A DNA stretch of 64,000 nucleotides from Epiperipatus broadwayi (taxonomy: Eukaryota > Onychophora > Udeonychophora > Euonychophora > Peripatidae). Of the stretch, positions 49,896-60,920 are shown one piece after another. The notes beneath the pieces were generated by a model. It was not told the origin of the DNA. It ran no database searches and saw nothing but the letters and a program-made list of their open reading frames with translations. Both the position numbers and the translations under genes were made by a program. The DNA lies in NCBI GenBank assembly GCA_028023455.1, contig JAQFVV010006215.1, positions 9,383,950-9,447,949 on the forward strand, in the 5' to 3' direction. Numbering within the stretch: the first letter of the stretch is position 1; each line of letters opens with the position of its first letter.

Positions 49896-49954
49896 ATCCA
49901 ATATCCCCAGACTAGTTTCTAGCTTGTGGCTTTCATCAGTGAGGAGTATTGGAT
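49896..49954 (-). ncRNA. Hammerhead ribozyme (type I), left arm of the palindrome
   Basis: Minus strand: outer stem I ATCCAA/TTGGAT; inner stem I TCCTCA/TGGGGA; core CTGATGA (complement at 49933-49939); stem II AGC-CACAA-GCT with an A-A mismatch at its base; GAA; stem III ACTAGT; cleavage base C. All invariant core bases are present and stem I is 12 bp in two parts. Confidence 0.85.
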
Positions 49955-50073
49955 ATGAGAGCACTGCACCTAGATATTAGAATCTAATGCTATCCTCCAG
50001 ATTCCACCTTTTATCTCTAATTAACTACAAAACTATGAGTCTAAAATTAAAAACTAGTCTAAAGTGCTCTCAT

Positions 50074-50132
50074 ATCCAAGGCTCCTCACTGATGAAAGCC
50101 GCAAGCTAGAAACTAGTCTGGGGATATTGGAT
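50074..50132 (+). ncRNA. Hammerhead ribozyme (type I), right arm of the palindrome
   Basis: Outer stem I ATCCAA/TTGGAT (50074-50079 with 50127-50132); inner stem I TCCTCA/TGGGGA (50083-50088 with 50119-50124); core CTGATGA (50089-50095); stem II AGC-CGCAA-GCT; GAA (50109-50111); stem III ACTAGT; cleavage base C at 50118. Complete core. Confidence 0.85.
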
Positions 50133-50240
50133 GAGTAGACATTAGACAGGGATTTTAAACACAAACCTTCTGGCATCCAATGATTATTCTGTCTTGCACT
50201 GAGTGGCACTACTGCATGGAGAATTTTGTAAGTTTTATCT

Positions 50241-50939
50241 AATTTATGTTCAGCTAAATGCCTAACAATAAACAATTTTTGCATTGTTTATATCAGATGA
50301 TTTGGCCAACTAAAAATAGCAAAAGTAAGTTTTTTTTATAAATCTTCAGGTTATAATTCCATGAATAAAGGATCAAATTTTACATCAGTTTACAATATTT
50401 GTCATTTCCATTTTCAAGGCATTGTTTTAAATATTTTTCCACTTTTTGTTAAAAGTAACAATTCAAAATTTAATTATATAAATAAGTTAAAAATGTAAAA
50501 CATGATTATAAACATTTTATTGCATTACACATGTGTATATTGCAATATATATTATTATGTTTTAAATACTGTTTAGTGTTATATAAAATTATAATTTTTA
50601 TTTTACCATTTAAAATTTATTGAGCACCTATTGGATCCAATAATCAATATCTTAATAGCTATAATTAAAATCGGATTAGACTTTGAAATAACAAATAAAA
50701 ATGCATATATTCTTATATACTCTAACAAAAAGGAAGTATTCTATTAATATAAATAATAGTAAGTATATCAAACAAAAAATCCTAAATATATAGAAAAATA
50801 TAAATAATAGTATTTTGTACTTTATCTTTAATCATAAATACTAAATGTATCATCATTAGTATTAGAAATAAGATCATTCTTAACAAAAGTCAGTAATAAG
50901 GCATAACAATATAAAAAAAAAATATCAAAAAGTCTTAAT
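50241..50939. other. Intron DNA without recognised genes
   Basis: AT-rich, nothing recognised. Confidence 0.5.
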
Positions 50940-51300
50940 GCATGCTCATCTATGCTAAATGAACAATAGCAAAATCCCCATACAGTAAATGTAAACCTTA
51001 GTAATCAATGGGTGCAAGAAGATTTGTGCATTAAATCCATATCTAGTTCCTATCCACTCAAACTAGTTTCTAGGTAAAGTGCTCAGATTCAAGGCTCCTG
51101 TCTGATGAAAGCCACAAGCTAGAAGATGGTCTGGGGATATTGGATGAGTAGGCACTAAGTAGGGATTTTATGCACAAACCTTTTGGCATCCACTGATTAT
51201 TAAGGTTTGCACTGAGTGATATTACTGTATGGGGACTTTCCTGCTGTTTAAACAGTTTGCATAAGCTTAGGAAATGGTAATCATGTGATTTTTAGAGGTA
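50940..51300. mobile_element. Decayed palindromic retrozyme-like element
   Basis: A diverged copy of the 49.75-kb element: GCAAAATCCCCATACAGTAA, GATTTGTGCATTAAATCC, CTAGTTTCTAGG, then the right arm with CTGATGAAAGCCACAAGC, GGGATTTTATGCACAAACC and ACTGTATGGGGACTTT. Most of the left ribozyme is deleted. The right end GGTAATCATGTGAT carries the family terminus. Confidence 0.7.
51087..51145 (+). ncRNA. Degenerate hammerhead ribozyme
   Basis: Core CTGATGA (51102-51108), stem II AGC-CACAA-GCT and GAA are kept, and outer stem I ATTCAA/TTGGAT still pairs. The first base of stem III is G instead of A, and inner stem I (TCCTGT/TGGGGA) has two mismatches next to the core. Likely inactive. Confidence 0.6.
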
Positions 51301-52598
51301 GTATATGAGATGCTGTATATATCAGAAGTTAAATAAACGTCAATAAAATGTCTAACTCAACTCAAAGACATCTGAAATCATTAATGTAATAATCAAAAAT
51401 AAACTAGTCACATATCATAATAAAGTATGTGAACTTTAAAAGTGACCCTCAATTTTTTAATGCAGTGCACATAAGTCTGCACAGAATTATATAGATTCCA
51501 TACACCAGCATATCAAATTTTATTATTGACTGGAGTTAACATTACAGAAAGCAAAAAAGACTCTATTGAACATGTACGATAAAAGCAAAGACACAAAGTA
51601 AAGTATTCAATCTAGTATTAAATAAATCCATTGTAATAATTGCCCTGCATGATTTAGTGTAGTGATGGAGTACCAAAGTTTAGACTCCATGATTCTCAAA
51701 TTGATTCCATTACTAGTAGTTTTGCTAGTTGAATTTCTCATGAACTCTCAAGCAATAATTTATTTCAATTATTTATTTTTCGCTGTAATAATTTAAAGTA
51801 GTGATTAATAAATTTATTAATTAATTAGTGGTAATAATAAAAATGAAATTTAAATATTCTGCAATCTTGCATGAATACATTATATCTGATTCTAATGAAT
51901 TTACAAATTATTTCATTAGATTAGAAATTGGAGTGCAAATGTTAGAATTGTGATTTACAAATATGTGTAAATGCTAAGTGGTTTCATATAATTAAAACAC
52001 GCTTATATATTCACACAGGCATGTGCAGTTCATAATATGAAATATTTCAATTCTTAACCCTTCAACAGTTGACATTTCTGTTGATTTCAATGATGGTGAT
52101 TTTTTGTAAACGTTCATTATTTAATTTTAGCATTTAAATTTTTATATTAAAATTCAATAAATTGGGCTTAATTTGTTAAAAATACTAGTTTACAAATAAA
52201 AATATCCAAAAAATTCATATTTGAACTTTGCAAATATATAAAAAAAAATATATAGTAAAATATATAACAATATCTTTTTTTTCTATAGAATGATTATTCC
52301 AACATCAGTAAACAAAACTAAATTAATAATAATCTTTGTTGATTAAACTTCATTTATAAAATGCTAATATATTGATGTTAAGTCATTATAATTCTATAGA
52401 ATTCTGTTTTAAAATGTACGAGGTATTTACAGGCCTGTTACTAATTGTGGTTTTCATTTCACTTTTGCCATAAATTTCTCAACTTGTATTTTAAAGAATA
52501 AAATATATTACAATAAAAACGAATTGGAATCATGGATTTTTTAAAAATAATTATTATAAAAATATTTGTATATGAGTGTATATACTGAACTTTAGATG
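51301..52598. other. Intron DNA without recognised genes
   Basis: AT-rich; no coding or repeat signal recognised. Confidence 0.5.
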
Positions 52599-52752
52599 TA
52601 ATTAGAGGGAATTTGAACATAGACTTTCAAGATTCATACATTATACATCACATATCTTTTTCACAAGTATGTATCCATGTGTATTGGTTATATAAGATGG
52701 AGTGGATATCTGAAGAATTCTTGAAAGTGTGAATTCAAATTCCCTCTAATTA
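52599..52752. repeat. 154-bp foldback MITE (TAATTAGA family)
   Basis: Starts TAATTAGAGGGAATTTGAAC and ends with its complement. Interior TTTCAAG..CTTGAAA pairing. Same termini as 14923-15006. Confidence 0.75.
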
Positions 52753-52774
52753 TACAAATATTTTTAACATTGTG

Positions 52775-52890
52775 GAAAGAAACTACTTTTCACACATGCA
52801 TTAGAAAATTGACATACTCTCCCATCAAAAATATTTTAAAAGCATAAGCATGTCAATTTTCTAATGCATGTGTAAAAAATAGTTTTTCTT
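52775..52890. repeat. Foldback element, about 116 bp
   Basis: ACACATGCATTAGAAAATTGACAT-type left arm and its complement ATGTCAATTTTCTAATGCAT at the right, with a 35-base loop. It sits 20 bp from the preceding foldback. Confidence 0.75.
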
Positions 52891-55304
52891 GATATTATAT
52901 ATAAATTGTTATATTATTAATTATTATGCACAAATACTTTGTAAAAATAATCACATAATTAAAACATGGAAAAGATACAACTTTTTGTTCATTGCTAACA
53001 CTAATTAAAGTGGAGTGTACAATTTCTTTCACAATTTATTTTAATCAGCAGCATTATAAATCAGATTTGTATTTTCTTAGTTAATTTTAGTTATAGATTT
53101 CTGCCTTCTTTAAATTTTTTTGAACTTATAAATCAATATATTTTAATGTCAGTTTCTGCTATCACAATTAATGCAAAAGTAGAAGAACAGTGAAGAAAAG
53201 AAAATACTTGAAGTGAATTAACTCTCGTGTATTCTGACGGATTTCTTTGCTCTCACTAGATTTAAGCTTTCAACTTTTACTTTAATATTAATCCATTATT
53301 ATTTATCAGAATATAATAAATTTGACCTCATTTGAAAGATATTTTTGTTTAGAAATTAAATTTTTTTTTAAAAAAATCATATTTGATTTTTGAAATTATT
53401 TTACATCATCAAATTTCAGGCAGAGCGGATTCAATTTGCAAAATGAATGAAATCTTTTTTGTTTGATGTTTGTTTAAAAATCTGAATGAATTATTTTTAA
53501 TATCTAGTAAATCTCTCAATTTATGCTTTAAAAGTTTTTTTTTTTTTGTAATTTTTACGATATCCTAAATGTTATAACTGACTGCTGAGCAGCACAATTT
53601 CTAGATAGTTGTATTCTCCACAATCTTAATCTCTATGGTAACAGTACACAGAAGAATATATTCATTTATGCTTAAAAATAAAATATTTAGTAATAAATAA
53701 ATATGTAATAATATAGATTTTGATTTTTAATAATTATTACACAATTACAATAAAAAATCATCATAAACTTTCCAAAAAAATCAAGTTTTTAGACCACCAT
53801 AATATTTTCTTGAAGTAATCTCGCAAAATTCAAGATTGCCTAATATACAATGACTAGGCATCAATGTGGAATTTCAAATATTTTGAAATTTATTTGAAAT
53901 TCCTGCTAATTTGATTATCCTGACATCTTTTGAATTTTTTGAAATTAAAATATTAGAAAAAATATATATGTGAATTTTAAAAGTGGTAAAAAAATGTTAG
54001 CAAAATTTCTCAGTAGAGAGTGAAAATGCAAATTTTATCAGACATGGATCCATCACTTAAGTAAATGAGTTGGTTAATGGAAGAGTTAATAACTAATTTG
54101 CTTATACAATATATAAAGCTAAACTATTCTTTTATAATAAATGGTACATGAATCTCGATAGAATATATATTTACATAAAAATATTATAATTATTAATTTT
54201 AATTTATTTTTTAACCTATAGCTAAATTATTTTTAAAATCTATGAATAATTTTTTAAAAACTTGCATTTCATTTATCATAAATATATACCATAAGACAGA
54301 AAAATAAAATTTGACCATTGTTAAAGACCAAATAAAAAAATTTTTTTTTCTTAGAATATCACTAATAAAATATATTCAGTGTTTTTTTTTTTGCTTTTGT
54401 TTTTATATAGTTCTCTTTTCCTTGGAATTTTAAAATTGTTTGTTTCAAACATTTTCTATTAGCATTTTATGATGCTTATTAGTTACTTTTATTTATTCAA
54501 AGTTGCTTGCTAATCTTTTAATTCAAATAAATAAAGTATAAGTACAATCCTCTTTTTTGTATAGATTTTTTTCTTGCATGTTTTAAATATTAGAGCTCAT
54601 ACAGTGAAGCTGTAATATGTATTGTATCAATATAGACTATTTCAATTAGATGCTATCCAAAAAATGTAAATAAATAAAAAATAAGTGTTAAAATTTGTAA
54701 ATGAAATAAATTTTATAACATGTTTTTTGTCTCAGAGTATCATACATGATCATACTTTGTTAATAATATCATTTTGGATTCCATTTAAAAGCATATAAAT
54801 TTTATTTTTTTTAATTCTTCCAAGACTTAATATAGTATAGCATTTTATTAATAAAATATTTTCTAAATATAAAGCTATACCATTTTATGAAATGTAATGA
54901 AATTTGTACAGTATCTTTCTTAAGTGATCAAATGAAGGTTATCAATTTAGTAATGGCAGAAACAAATACTGTTAAATGTTCTTATACTGCATTAAAAATA
55001 TTGAAGTTGAAGAATTTAGCTGAAAATCTGAAATGGATAATGGATTCCAAAGTTAATACAGACTTTGAAAAATCAAAACCACAAGAGAGGACATAGTCTT
55101 TTGATAATAATATTGCTATTACATTTTCATAGGAGAATTAAAAGTTATGGGGAAAAAAATATTATCCAGAATGTGTTCAATTGTGATAAGAATTGTTTAT
55201 TTTGCTGTTCATTTTATTTAAAAAACATAAATATATGGTACAGTGTTTTTTTATTACTTTTATTTTTTGAATGAATAAATTTATATATAGTAAGCCATTT
55301 GTTC
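52891..55304. other. Intron DNA without recognised genes
   Basis: AT-rich. A plus-strand frame at 54887-55096 (69 codons) is the only moderately protein-like stretch and matches nothing I know. Confidence 0.4.
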
Positions 55305-55400
55305 AAAACTGGTTTGGGGATAGGGGTAATTCTAGATAGAGATTTTAAATGCTTTCTCTTATGACATTTATCAAAGTTTGTTTAGAGCTATTACTACACT
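55305..55400 (+). repeat. Fragment of the 388-bp retrozyme family
   Basis: AAAACTGGTTTGGGGATAGGGG and the nearby GCTTTCTCTTATGACATTTATC correspond to the stem III/stem I 3' part and downstream flank of the inverted 388-bp unit (GGTTTGGGGATAAGGG, then TTTCTCTTTTCGCTTATAAA). The 5' half of the ribozyme is absent. Confidence 0.45.
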
Positions 55401-56198
55401 CATTATATTACATTTGTAAATACATGCTAATTAAATCATGTGATGTATGATTTGGTTTCTTTACATTGTAAGTATGTATGCGAATGTGCTCTCTCAATGC
55501 ATTATTAATAACATTATTATATTTCACTTTTATGTATATTATAATTTTAATTTATATATTATACTATATGCTAAAAAAGGATGTGTTTATATATGTGTAT
55601 GTTAAAAAGTACTATATATTTGTCATACAGTAATCAATACAACATACTATTTTAATGATCAAAATTTATCAACGAAATAGAAGCTATTATCCATGATGTA
55701 TGATGTACACAAGGAGTGTTTAAAATAAAATATAATAGATATTGTATAACACATTCAATATATATTTGGCAATGAATTATCTTTAATTGTGTGCATAAAT
55801 AATATAAAATAGCCTTTAGATATAAATAGCATGCATACTTACTGAATTTTATCACAGCAGATTTCTTTTATCTGTGTTTTTATATGCTTTATTTTGACTA
55901 ATTGACACTGACACTTCAATTGCTTATGACTTTCACTTTAGCCTCTGAATACTTTGAACTTCAGAAAAAGTAAGTAATGGATATACATATGTGAACCATG
56001 TATCACAGTATAGCATGCATTTCTATACAATCCCAAATTTAATGAGCATGGAGACTGCTAACAACTGTTTTTTTTACACTACAAGCTCTATTAATTATAT
56101 TGATCTCAGTATTTATAGATGGTAAATTATAAGCAAAAGCATTAAAGTTTTAAGTATTTTTTGGTTTTAATTAATTAAAATAAGATTATTAACCAAAA
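55401..56198. other. Intron DNA without recognised genes
   Basis: AT-rich, nothing recognised. Confidence 0.5.
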
Positions 56199-56462
56199 TG
56201 TCATTATCATTTTAACCATAATCAATCCACTGCAGGATTAGGATAACTCCAAGTTCCTTATCTTCCCCAGTGTCTAGTTTCTTTTCTTCATATCACCCCC
56301 ACACTCTTCCTTATTTCATCCATCCATCTCATATGTGGTTTCTTTCTAGGTCTTTTACAATCACATGGAATCCAGTTGGAAATTTCAACTGTCCATCTAT
56401 TATCATCTCTTTTAGCAATATATCTATTCCAGTTCCATTTCAGTTTCTTGACTCTGTCAGTT
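56199..56462 (-). mobile_element. 5'-truncated copy of the RTE LINE
   Basis: Matches the last ~250 bp of the intact LINE, from ATAATCAATCCACTGCAGGA through CCATCCATCTCATATGTGG to CCATTTCAG, in the same orientation, and retains the 3' end. Loss of everything upstream is the usual result of incomplete reverse transcription. Diverged and with stops, so older than the intact copy. Confidence 0.85.
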
Positions 56463-56917
56463 TAAAAATAGCTTCTTATTCCAATTTTTTAAAGTATAAA
56501 ATATAATGGAACTAATTTTTATAATTGCTTGTCTTTTGTAGCAAACACTTTTTGTTTACAAAACATAGTTTTCTTTGGTTTGTTATATTAAAAAAAATTT
56601 TTTTTTATTAAACTGTGAGATAAAAATGAAATTTGAATCAAGCACAGATGATGAGGTTGAAACTTTCAACCCAAAATTCTATTTATTTTTCCTTAAATAA
56701 TATAGGAACTTAATTAAGTACAGTATATAAAAATGAAATTTCTTCATTGTAACAAATAATATTTTATTATAAGACTTTAAAAGTTACAAATATTTTATAT
56801 TCTATTTAAATATTATTTTAAAAAATGTCAGCTAGTGTAAAAATTATAATTAAGTATATTAAAAAGATATAAGAATTAAATCTACTCATTAACAGATGAA
56901 TAATAATAATAACATAC

Positions 56918-57030
56918 CTCAATTACAATTGTAATCTCACATTTAGTTTCATTAAAATAAATTGGCTTGATTAGAGACAGGTGTCCAGTATTCTCATTTA
57001 TATTAAAATGATGAGATAAATTGATTTCAT
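56918..57030 (-). CDS. Cadherin-family gene, internal exon (first of three in the window)
   Basis: A 113-bp exon with acceptor ATTGCAG/AT and donor GAG/GTATGT. It starts with two bases completing a codon and then gives 37 residues. HFNINENTGHLSLI matches the F-x-I-x-x-x-TG-x-L strand of a cadherin repeat, and IYFNETKCEITIVIE matches the following strands. A LDRE-type calcium motif is replaced by YFNE here. It leaves in phase 0, compatible with 41543-41716, giving an intron of 15.2 kb. The preceding exon was not found between 57.1 and 64 kb. Confidence 0.82.
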
Positions 57031-57082
57031 CTGCAATTATATATATACAAATATAAACTTCCCAGCAGTTAATATTATATAA

Positions 57083-57245
57083 TACATTGAGATTAATACT
57101 CCAACATTGGTCTATTAAGTAAATGAACTACTCTCAGTCCAAAGCACAAGGCGAGATACAACTTTTCTCTAAAAAGTTTTGTCTTGTGCTCTGGATTGTA
57201 TTTCATTTAATAGACCAATGTTGGAGTATTGATCTTGCTGTATTA
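57083..57245. repeat. Foldback element (AATACTCCAACATTGG family), copy 1
   Basis: AATACTCCAACATTGGTCTA and TAGACCAATGTTGGAGTATT form the arm ends. Interior AGCACAAG and CTTGTGCT pair around the turn. It lies just upstream of the cadherin exon. A relative is at 60684-60920. Confidence 0.8.
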
Positions 57246-57289
57246 TATATATATATGAATAAATAATTCAAGTTTTTTCTTACTAATCA

Positions 57290-57408
57290 ATTAGTGCTCT
57301 TCTCCAAATCATGTAGTATTTAACCTTGTCTACCAGAAAACAAAGAACAGTGGTATTCTGGTAGACAAAAATAAATACTACAGTAAGACTGTTGGAAATT
57401 AGCACTAA
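57290..57408. repeat. Foldback element, about 119 bp
   Basis: TTAGTGCTCTTCTCC and CTTGTCTACCAGAA on the left, TCTGGTAGACAA and ATTAGCACTAA on the right. Confidence 0.75.
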
Positions 57409-57737
57409 AAAAAAACAAAGAAAAATGTTTGTAACCTGTTCACACATGTCTTAATGCAAAATAAATAAATAAATAAAATGACTTATAAATGTAGATAATT
57501 CTGGTTGCCCCCCCCCCCCGTTCGAATTTAAATATTTTGTCCTTTTTGCTCATAACATAGTTGAACTCTTAGCTAGCTAAAAAATATGCAGAAAATATTT
57601 TTATACATATAATAGTTTGAAGTATTATAATGTATGATTGAAAATGACTCTTCAATAAACAATTTTAATAATATATATATATATGCATCATAAAATTTCT
57701 GAAATTAAAACTATAAAAAACTAGTCTACAATTTGTA

Positions 57738-57879
57738 AGATTTAACTTTCGAGCGCTTGGACAATGTGTTAAAAAAAGTTTATAATAAATATGTTTTGAA
57801 TCAAGTGCTAAGATAGATTCAAAACGCATTTATTATAAACTTTCTTAACAGCGTCCAAGTGCTCGAAAGTTGAATTTAT
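57738..57879. repeat. Foldback element, about 142 bp
   Basis: ACTTTCGAGCGCTTGGAC on the left and GTCCAAGTGCTCGAAAGT on the right, with AAAGTTTATAATAAATATG and its complement inside. Confidence 0.8.
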
Positions 57880-58499
57880 AGTTGCATATAAGAAAAATCG
57901 CTACTTTAGTTAATTTGTAAGATTTTTAAATATAAATTTAAAACATTTTTTTAAATTGTTTCCGGAGATTACTTCCCATTAATGCTTTATATATATATAA
58001 CCAAATTAAATTGATATAACTTTTCAATTACCGATTGGAAGCATTCTTCGTTTGATCACTAAACTATAAGATACTAACTGAACAATCTTTCTCTAGCATA
58101 CATGCATTTTGAATCAATCAATTATCATCAGTTCTTAAATTTCATTAACATAATTTTAAAGTGGCAGTAATCAACACAAAGTTCTTCTATAAAACAGCCT
58201 ATTTTTTATATAATTAAGCAACAACAAAGCAGATTAATATCAAACTCATTTTATTACATATGCATTGCATATCAAGAACATATTTAAATATTAATTAATT
58301 TATAATACCTCTGAATATATGTAGTAACTTGAAATGATGCAATTTTCTGGTGGACATTTTCTTCATTTGATCATGATACTTTATGAGAAAAACTGACCAA
58401 CCATTTTGCAGTTTACATGTATTTTGAATCAAAAAATTCTTACATAACTTAATAATTGGAAGTTTTCATCAATTCACTATATTTATCTACATTTATAGA
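57880..58499. other. Intron DNA with a diverged local duplication
   Basis: Two stretches about 300 bp apart share CTTCNTTTGATCA, ACTNANNNA and CATGTATTTTGAATCAA-type words (58020-58150 and 58325-58470), a weak direct duplication. No coding signal. Confidence 0.4.
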
Positions 58500-58670
58500 T
58501 ACTACTAAACATCACATGATTACTACCTCATACTAGCACATAATTGTTATTAAACAATTCAAAACAAAGCAAAACTCTCCATATCGTAGTGCATCCATTG
58601 ATTGCTCTTGTTAGCACAAGATGGCACTACTATATGGAGAGTTTTGCTTTGTTTTGAATTATTTATAGAT
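58500..58670. repeat. Short foldback relative of the 50-kb element (no ribozyme)
   Basis: AACATCACATGATTACTACC flank, then AATTCAAAACAAAGCAAAAC and its complement at the right end, with CTCTCCATATCGTAGTGC and GCACTACTATATGGAGAG inside. Same family as 48490-48655. Confidence 0.75.
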
Positions 58671-58906
58671 ACTGTTAATTATTTACATATTTATATGCTT
58701 ATTTAATACATAAGGTTTAAATAATAAAATAAGTTTCATATTACTCTGTTTTATTATTTGTTTACCCATATGAAAATAAGATTATTTACAAAAAAAAATA
58801 CTATCAGATGATGCTTTGAAATTAAATCAGTCATTAAATATTATCCAGATTTTTATATACGTATTTTAAGTAAAGAGATGATGTGAATAATTAAATTTAT
58901 GAAGAA

Positions 58907-59425
58907 TGGAAAAGTCCAGGGATTAATGAAATTATAAAAATTTTAAAAGGAATAGAACAATTGTTAAATGTGTAAATAGTGAAGAATGCACTAGATGATC
59001 AAAAGAATACTGTGATGATAATGGTATTTAAGAAAAAGAAAAATTGTGAAAAATGTAGAAATAATAAAGGCATTACAATGCATTTGCAGAGAGCTTTGAA
59101 CTCAAACCAGCCAAAAGAAACAAGTTGTATTTAAAAATAGTACAGCACAATAGTATTAAGAGAAGTATTAAAAGAAATTATAGAAAGGACAAATGAGTAT
59201 TAATTATTATACTTTGAATCTGTAGATTATGAAACAATTTTGATGTTATAAACAATTAAATGGTACTTAGAGCTTTGGAATATCAAAACATAGTTCAGAA
59301 CATTGACAAATTCTAAAAAATATTTGTCAAATTGCAATAGCAGTGATTATATTATAGGGTGATCCTAAGGATGTTCTGTCCAATAGCAGTTTTACAGGAA
59401 ATGTTTTCTGGGTTGGAAATGGAAA
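58907..59425 (+). pseudogene. Decayed RTE reverse transcriptase fragment
   Basis: Plus-strand frames with shifts retain recognisable pieces of the RTE palm: IIERTNEY, an FVDYE-like segment, ALEYQ, then a PKLFTAVLQE-like region and EMFSGLEMEN. They appear in the same order as residues 505-715 of the intact LINE. Opposite orientation to that LINE. Many stops; an old fragment. Confidence 0.75.
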
Positions 59426-59479
59426 ACTGAAGAAATAAAAAGGATTGAATTAAGATTTTATTATTCATATTTTAATTCC

Positions 59480-59874
59480 CAGTGTCAATTGCACAAATGT
59501 ATGTATTCCTAAATTTCTACTCAATTCGGTTATATTTCCCCTCCCCCCAGCATAGACGATCCTTCAATTTTTAAAAAGAATTTTATTTTTTAATTCAGTA
59601 ATGTTTTACTTCATTTTTATAATATAATAAATAAGTGCTATTGTGTGGAAAATATCTTTTAGAAAATTTTATTCGGTAAAACACACATTTGTAAGTTTGT
59701 TCCAATTTTCAGTATGAATAAGAAACGATTTTTTATAAATATGTCTGCCACACAAAGCTTTAAAATCCTTGTATTTACTCTAGATTCTTTTCTAAAAATT
59801 ATGCATATGTTTAAAATATATTAATACTAATAACAATCTCACTGGTCTCTCATATTGTTCCTCATATGAAGAGC
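59480..59874. other. Intron DNA without recognised genes
   Basis: AT-rich, with a pyrimidine-rich CCCCTCCCCCCAG at about 59537. Nothing coding recognised. Confidence 0.4.
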
Positions 59875-60145
59875 AGTTACTTTCAGTCTACCATAAACCA
59901 GAATAAACAATGAAAATCCTCACCATCAAACTTCTCAGTAAAAACTAGAATTCAAAGTTAGTTAAATCAAATAATTTGAAGAAGTAAAAGATAGCTGCTG
60001 AATGTATAAGTCTATTAGCTCCACCTTTAAATTCTAGTCTCTACTGATGAAGGAAAAACGAGAAACCAGTCAGTTCAAAGATGATAATTTTATAGCAATA
60101 TACTATTTTGTATTCATTGATTCCCCATGCTTACAGTAGATTGTG
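59875..60145. repeat. Degenerate foldback with hammerhead-like core
   Basis: Imperfect arms: AACTAGAATTCAAAG and CTTTAAATTCTAGT; CAGTCTACC and a diverged complement at the outer right end. The plus strand at 60044-60066 has CTGATGA followed after 11 bases by GAAAC. Outer CTTTAAA/TTCAAAG can pair, but inner stem I is absent and stem II is poor, so this is at best a hammerhead fossil. Confidence 0.45.
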
Positions 60146-60683
60146 CTGTAATAGGGTAAAAATAACTGCTTTTGAAATATGTTTCTATTTTGCTGCTAAT
60201 CAAAGGATAATCCAGATCTCACGATGATTCAGGCTGGTTCAGTCTTGAGTAAACTCAAAATGTAGATAATGTCCATGCTCTGACTTTAAATGCTATCAAT
60301 ATATCTTATGAATAATTTTGACATTAACAATTGTGTGAGATATGGCTGATTTAAATAGTTACAGGTCCGACATTAAAAATTAGAGAAAGATTGATTGAAG
60401 TAACCTGAATTTTCTTTTTTTTTTTAATTGTGAAAACTTTGTACTTAAAATATATAATAAAAATTCATTCCAAATCAATAATAAAAATTAAACTGTTGAA
60501 TGATGTTTAATCTCATTGAAAAAAAAAAACAAGTTTATAAATAATGAAGTGATTAGCCACTAAAGAAATTGTGTAATTTTTAAGCAGACAGAGCTTCAGC
60601 TAAGAATCTTTAGTTCCGGGTCCATCACCTCATAACTATGCTAAAAAAAAAAAACTTTATAATAATATAAAAAGTGTCAAAAT

Positions 60684-60920
60684 GGCAGTATATATACATC
60701 GATATTAATTAATACTCAAACTACTGGATTAATTAATAAGTAAATGAAATATTTTCAATTCAAAGCAGAAGAAAAAAAGTTTTTAGAGAAATGACAGGCC
60801 GGTTTTTTTTTTATTCTGTTCTTTTCACTAAAAAAAATTTGTCTTGTGCTTTAGACTGAGAATATTTCATTTACTTAATAAACCAATAGCTTGAGTATTA
60901 ATCTCAATGTATATATACTG
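60684..60920. repeat. Foldback element (AATACTC..TTGAG family), copy 2
   Basis: GCAGTATATATACATCGATA and its complement at the right end, AAGTAAATGAAATATTTTC and GAATATTTCATTTACTTA inside, and TTGTCTTGTGCTTTAGACTG near the turn as in copy 1 at 57083-57245. Confidence 0.75.

Larger units (their letters stand above)
49745..50240. mobile_element. Palindromic retrozyme-like element with two hammerheads
   Basis: Arms of about 200 bp turn near 50010. Left-arm landmarks: GGCAAAACTCTCTATACAGT, CAGAAGGTTTGTGCATAAAA, CCCCAGACTAGTTTCTAGC. The right arm carries their complements in reverse order. Each arm holds one complete hammerhead, so both strands encode the ribozyme. The outer sequence TCACATGATCACCATTTCTT also flanks the ribozyme-free relatives at 48.5 and 58.5 kb. 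A head-to-head dimer of a retrozyme monomer would produce this structure. No protein coding. Confidence 0.75.

Noticed and set aside
54887-55274. Two short plus-strand frames
   Set aside because: Low-complexity, AT-driven codons, no recognised domain and no splice or promoter support.
57738-57879. Hammerhead in the foldback with GCTCGAAAGT
   Set aside because: It has a GAAA after a stem-like sequence but no CTGANGA box on either strand.
60044-60066. Active hammerhead ribozyme at 60 kb
   Set aside because: The core words are present, but inner stem I is absent and stem II is poor; kept only as a fossil within the foldback entry.
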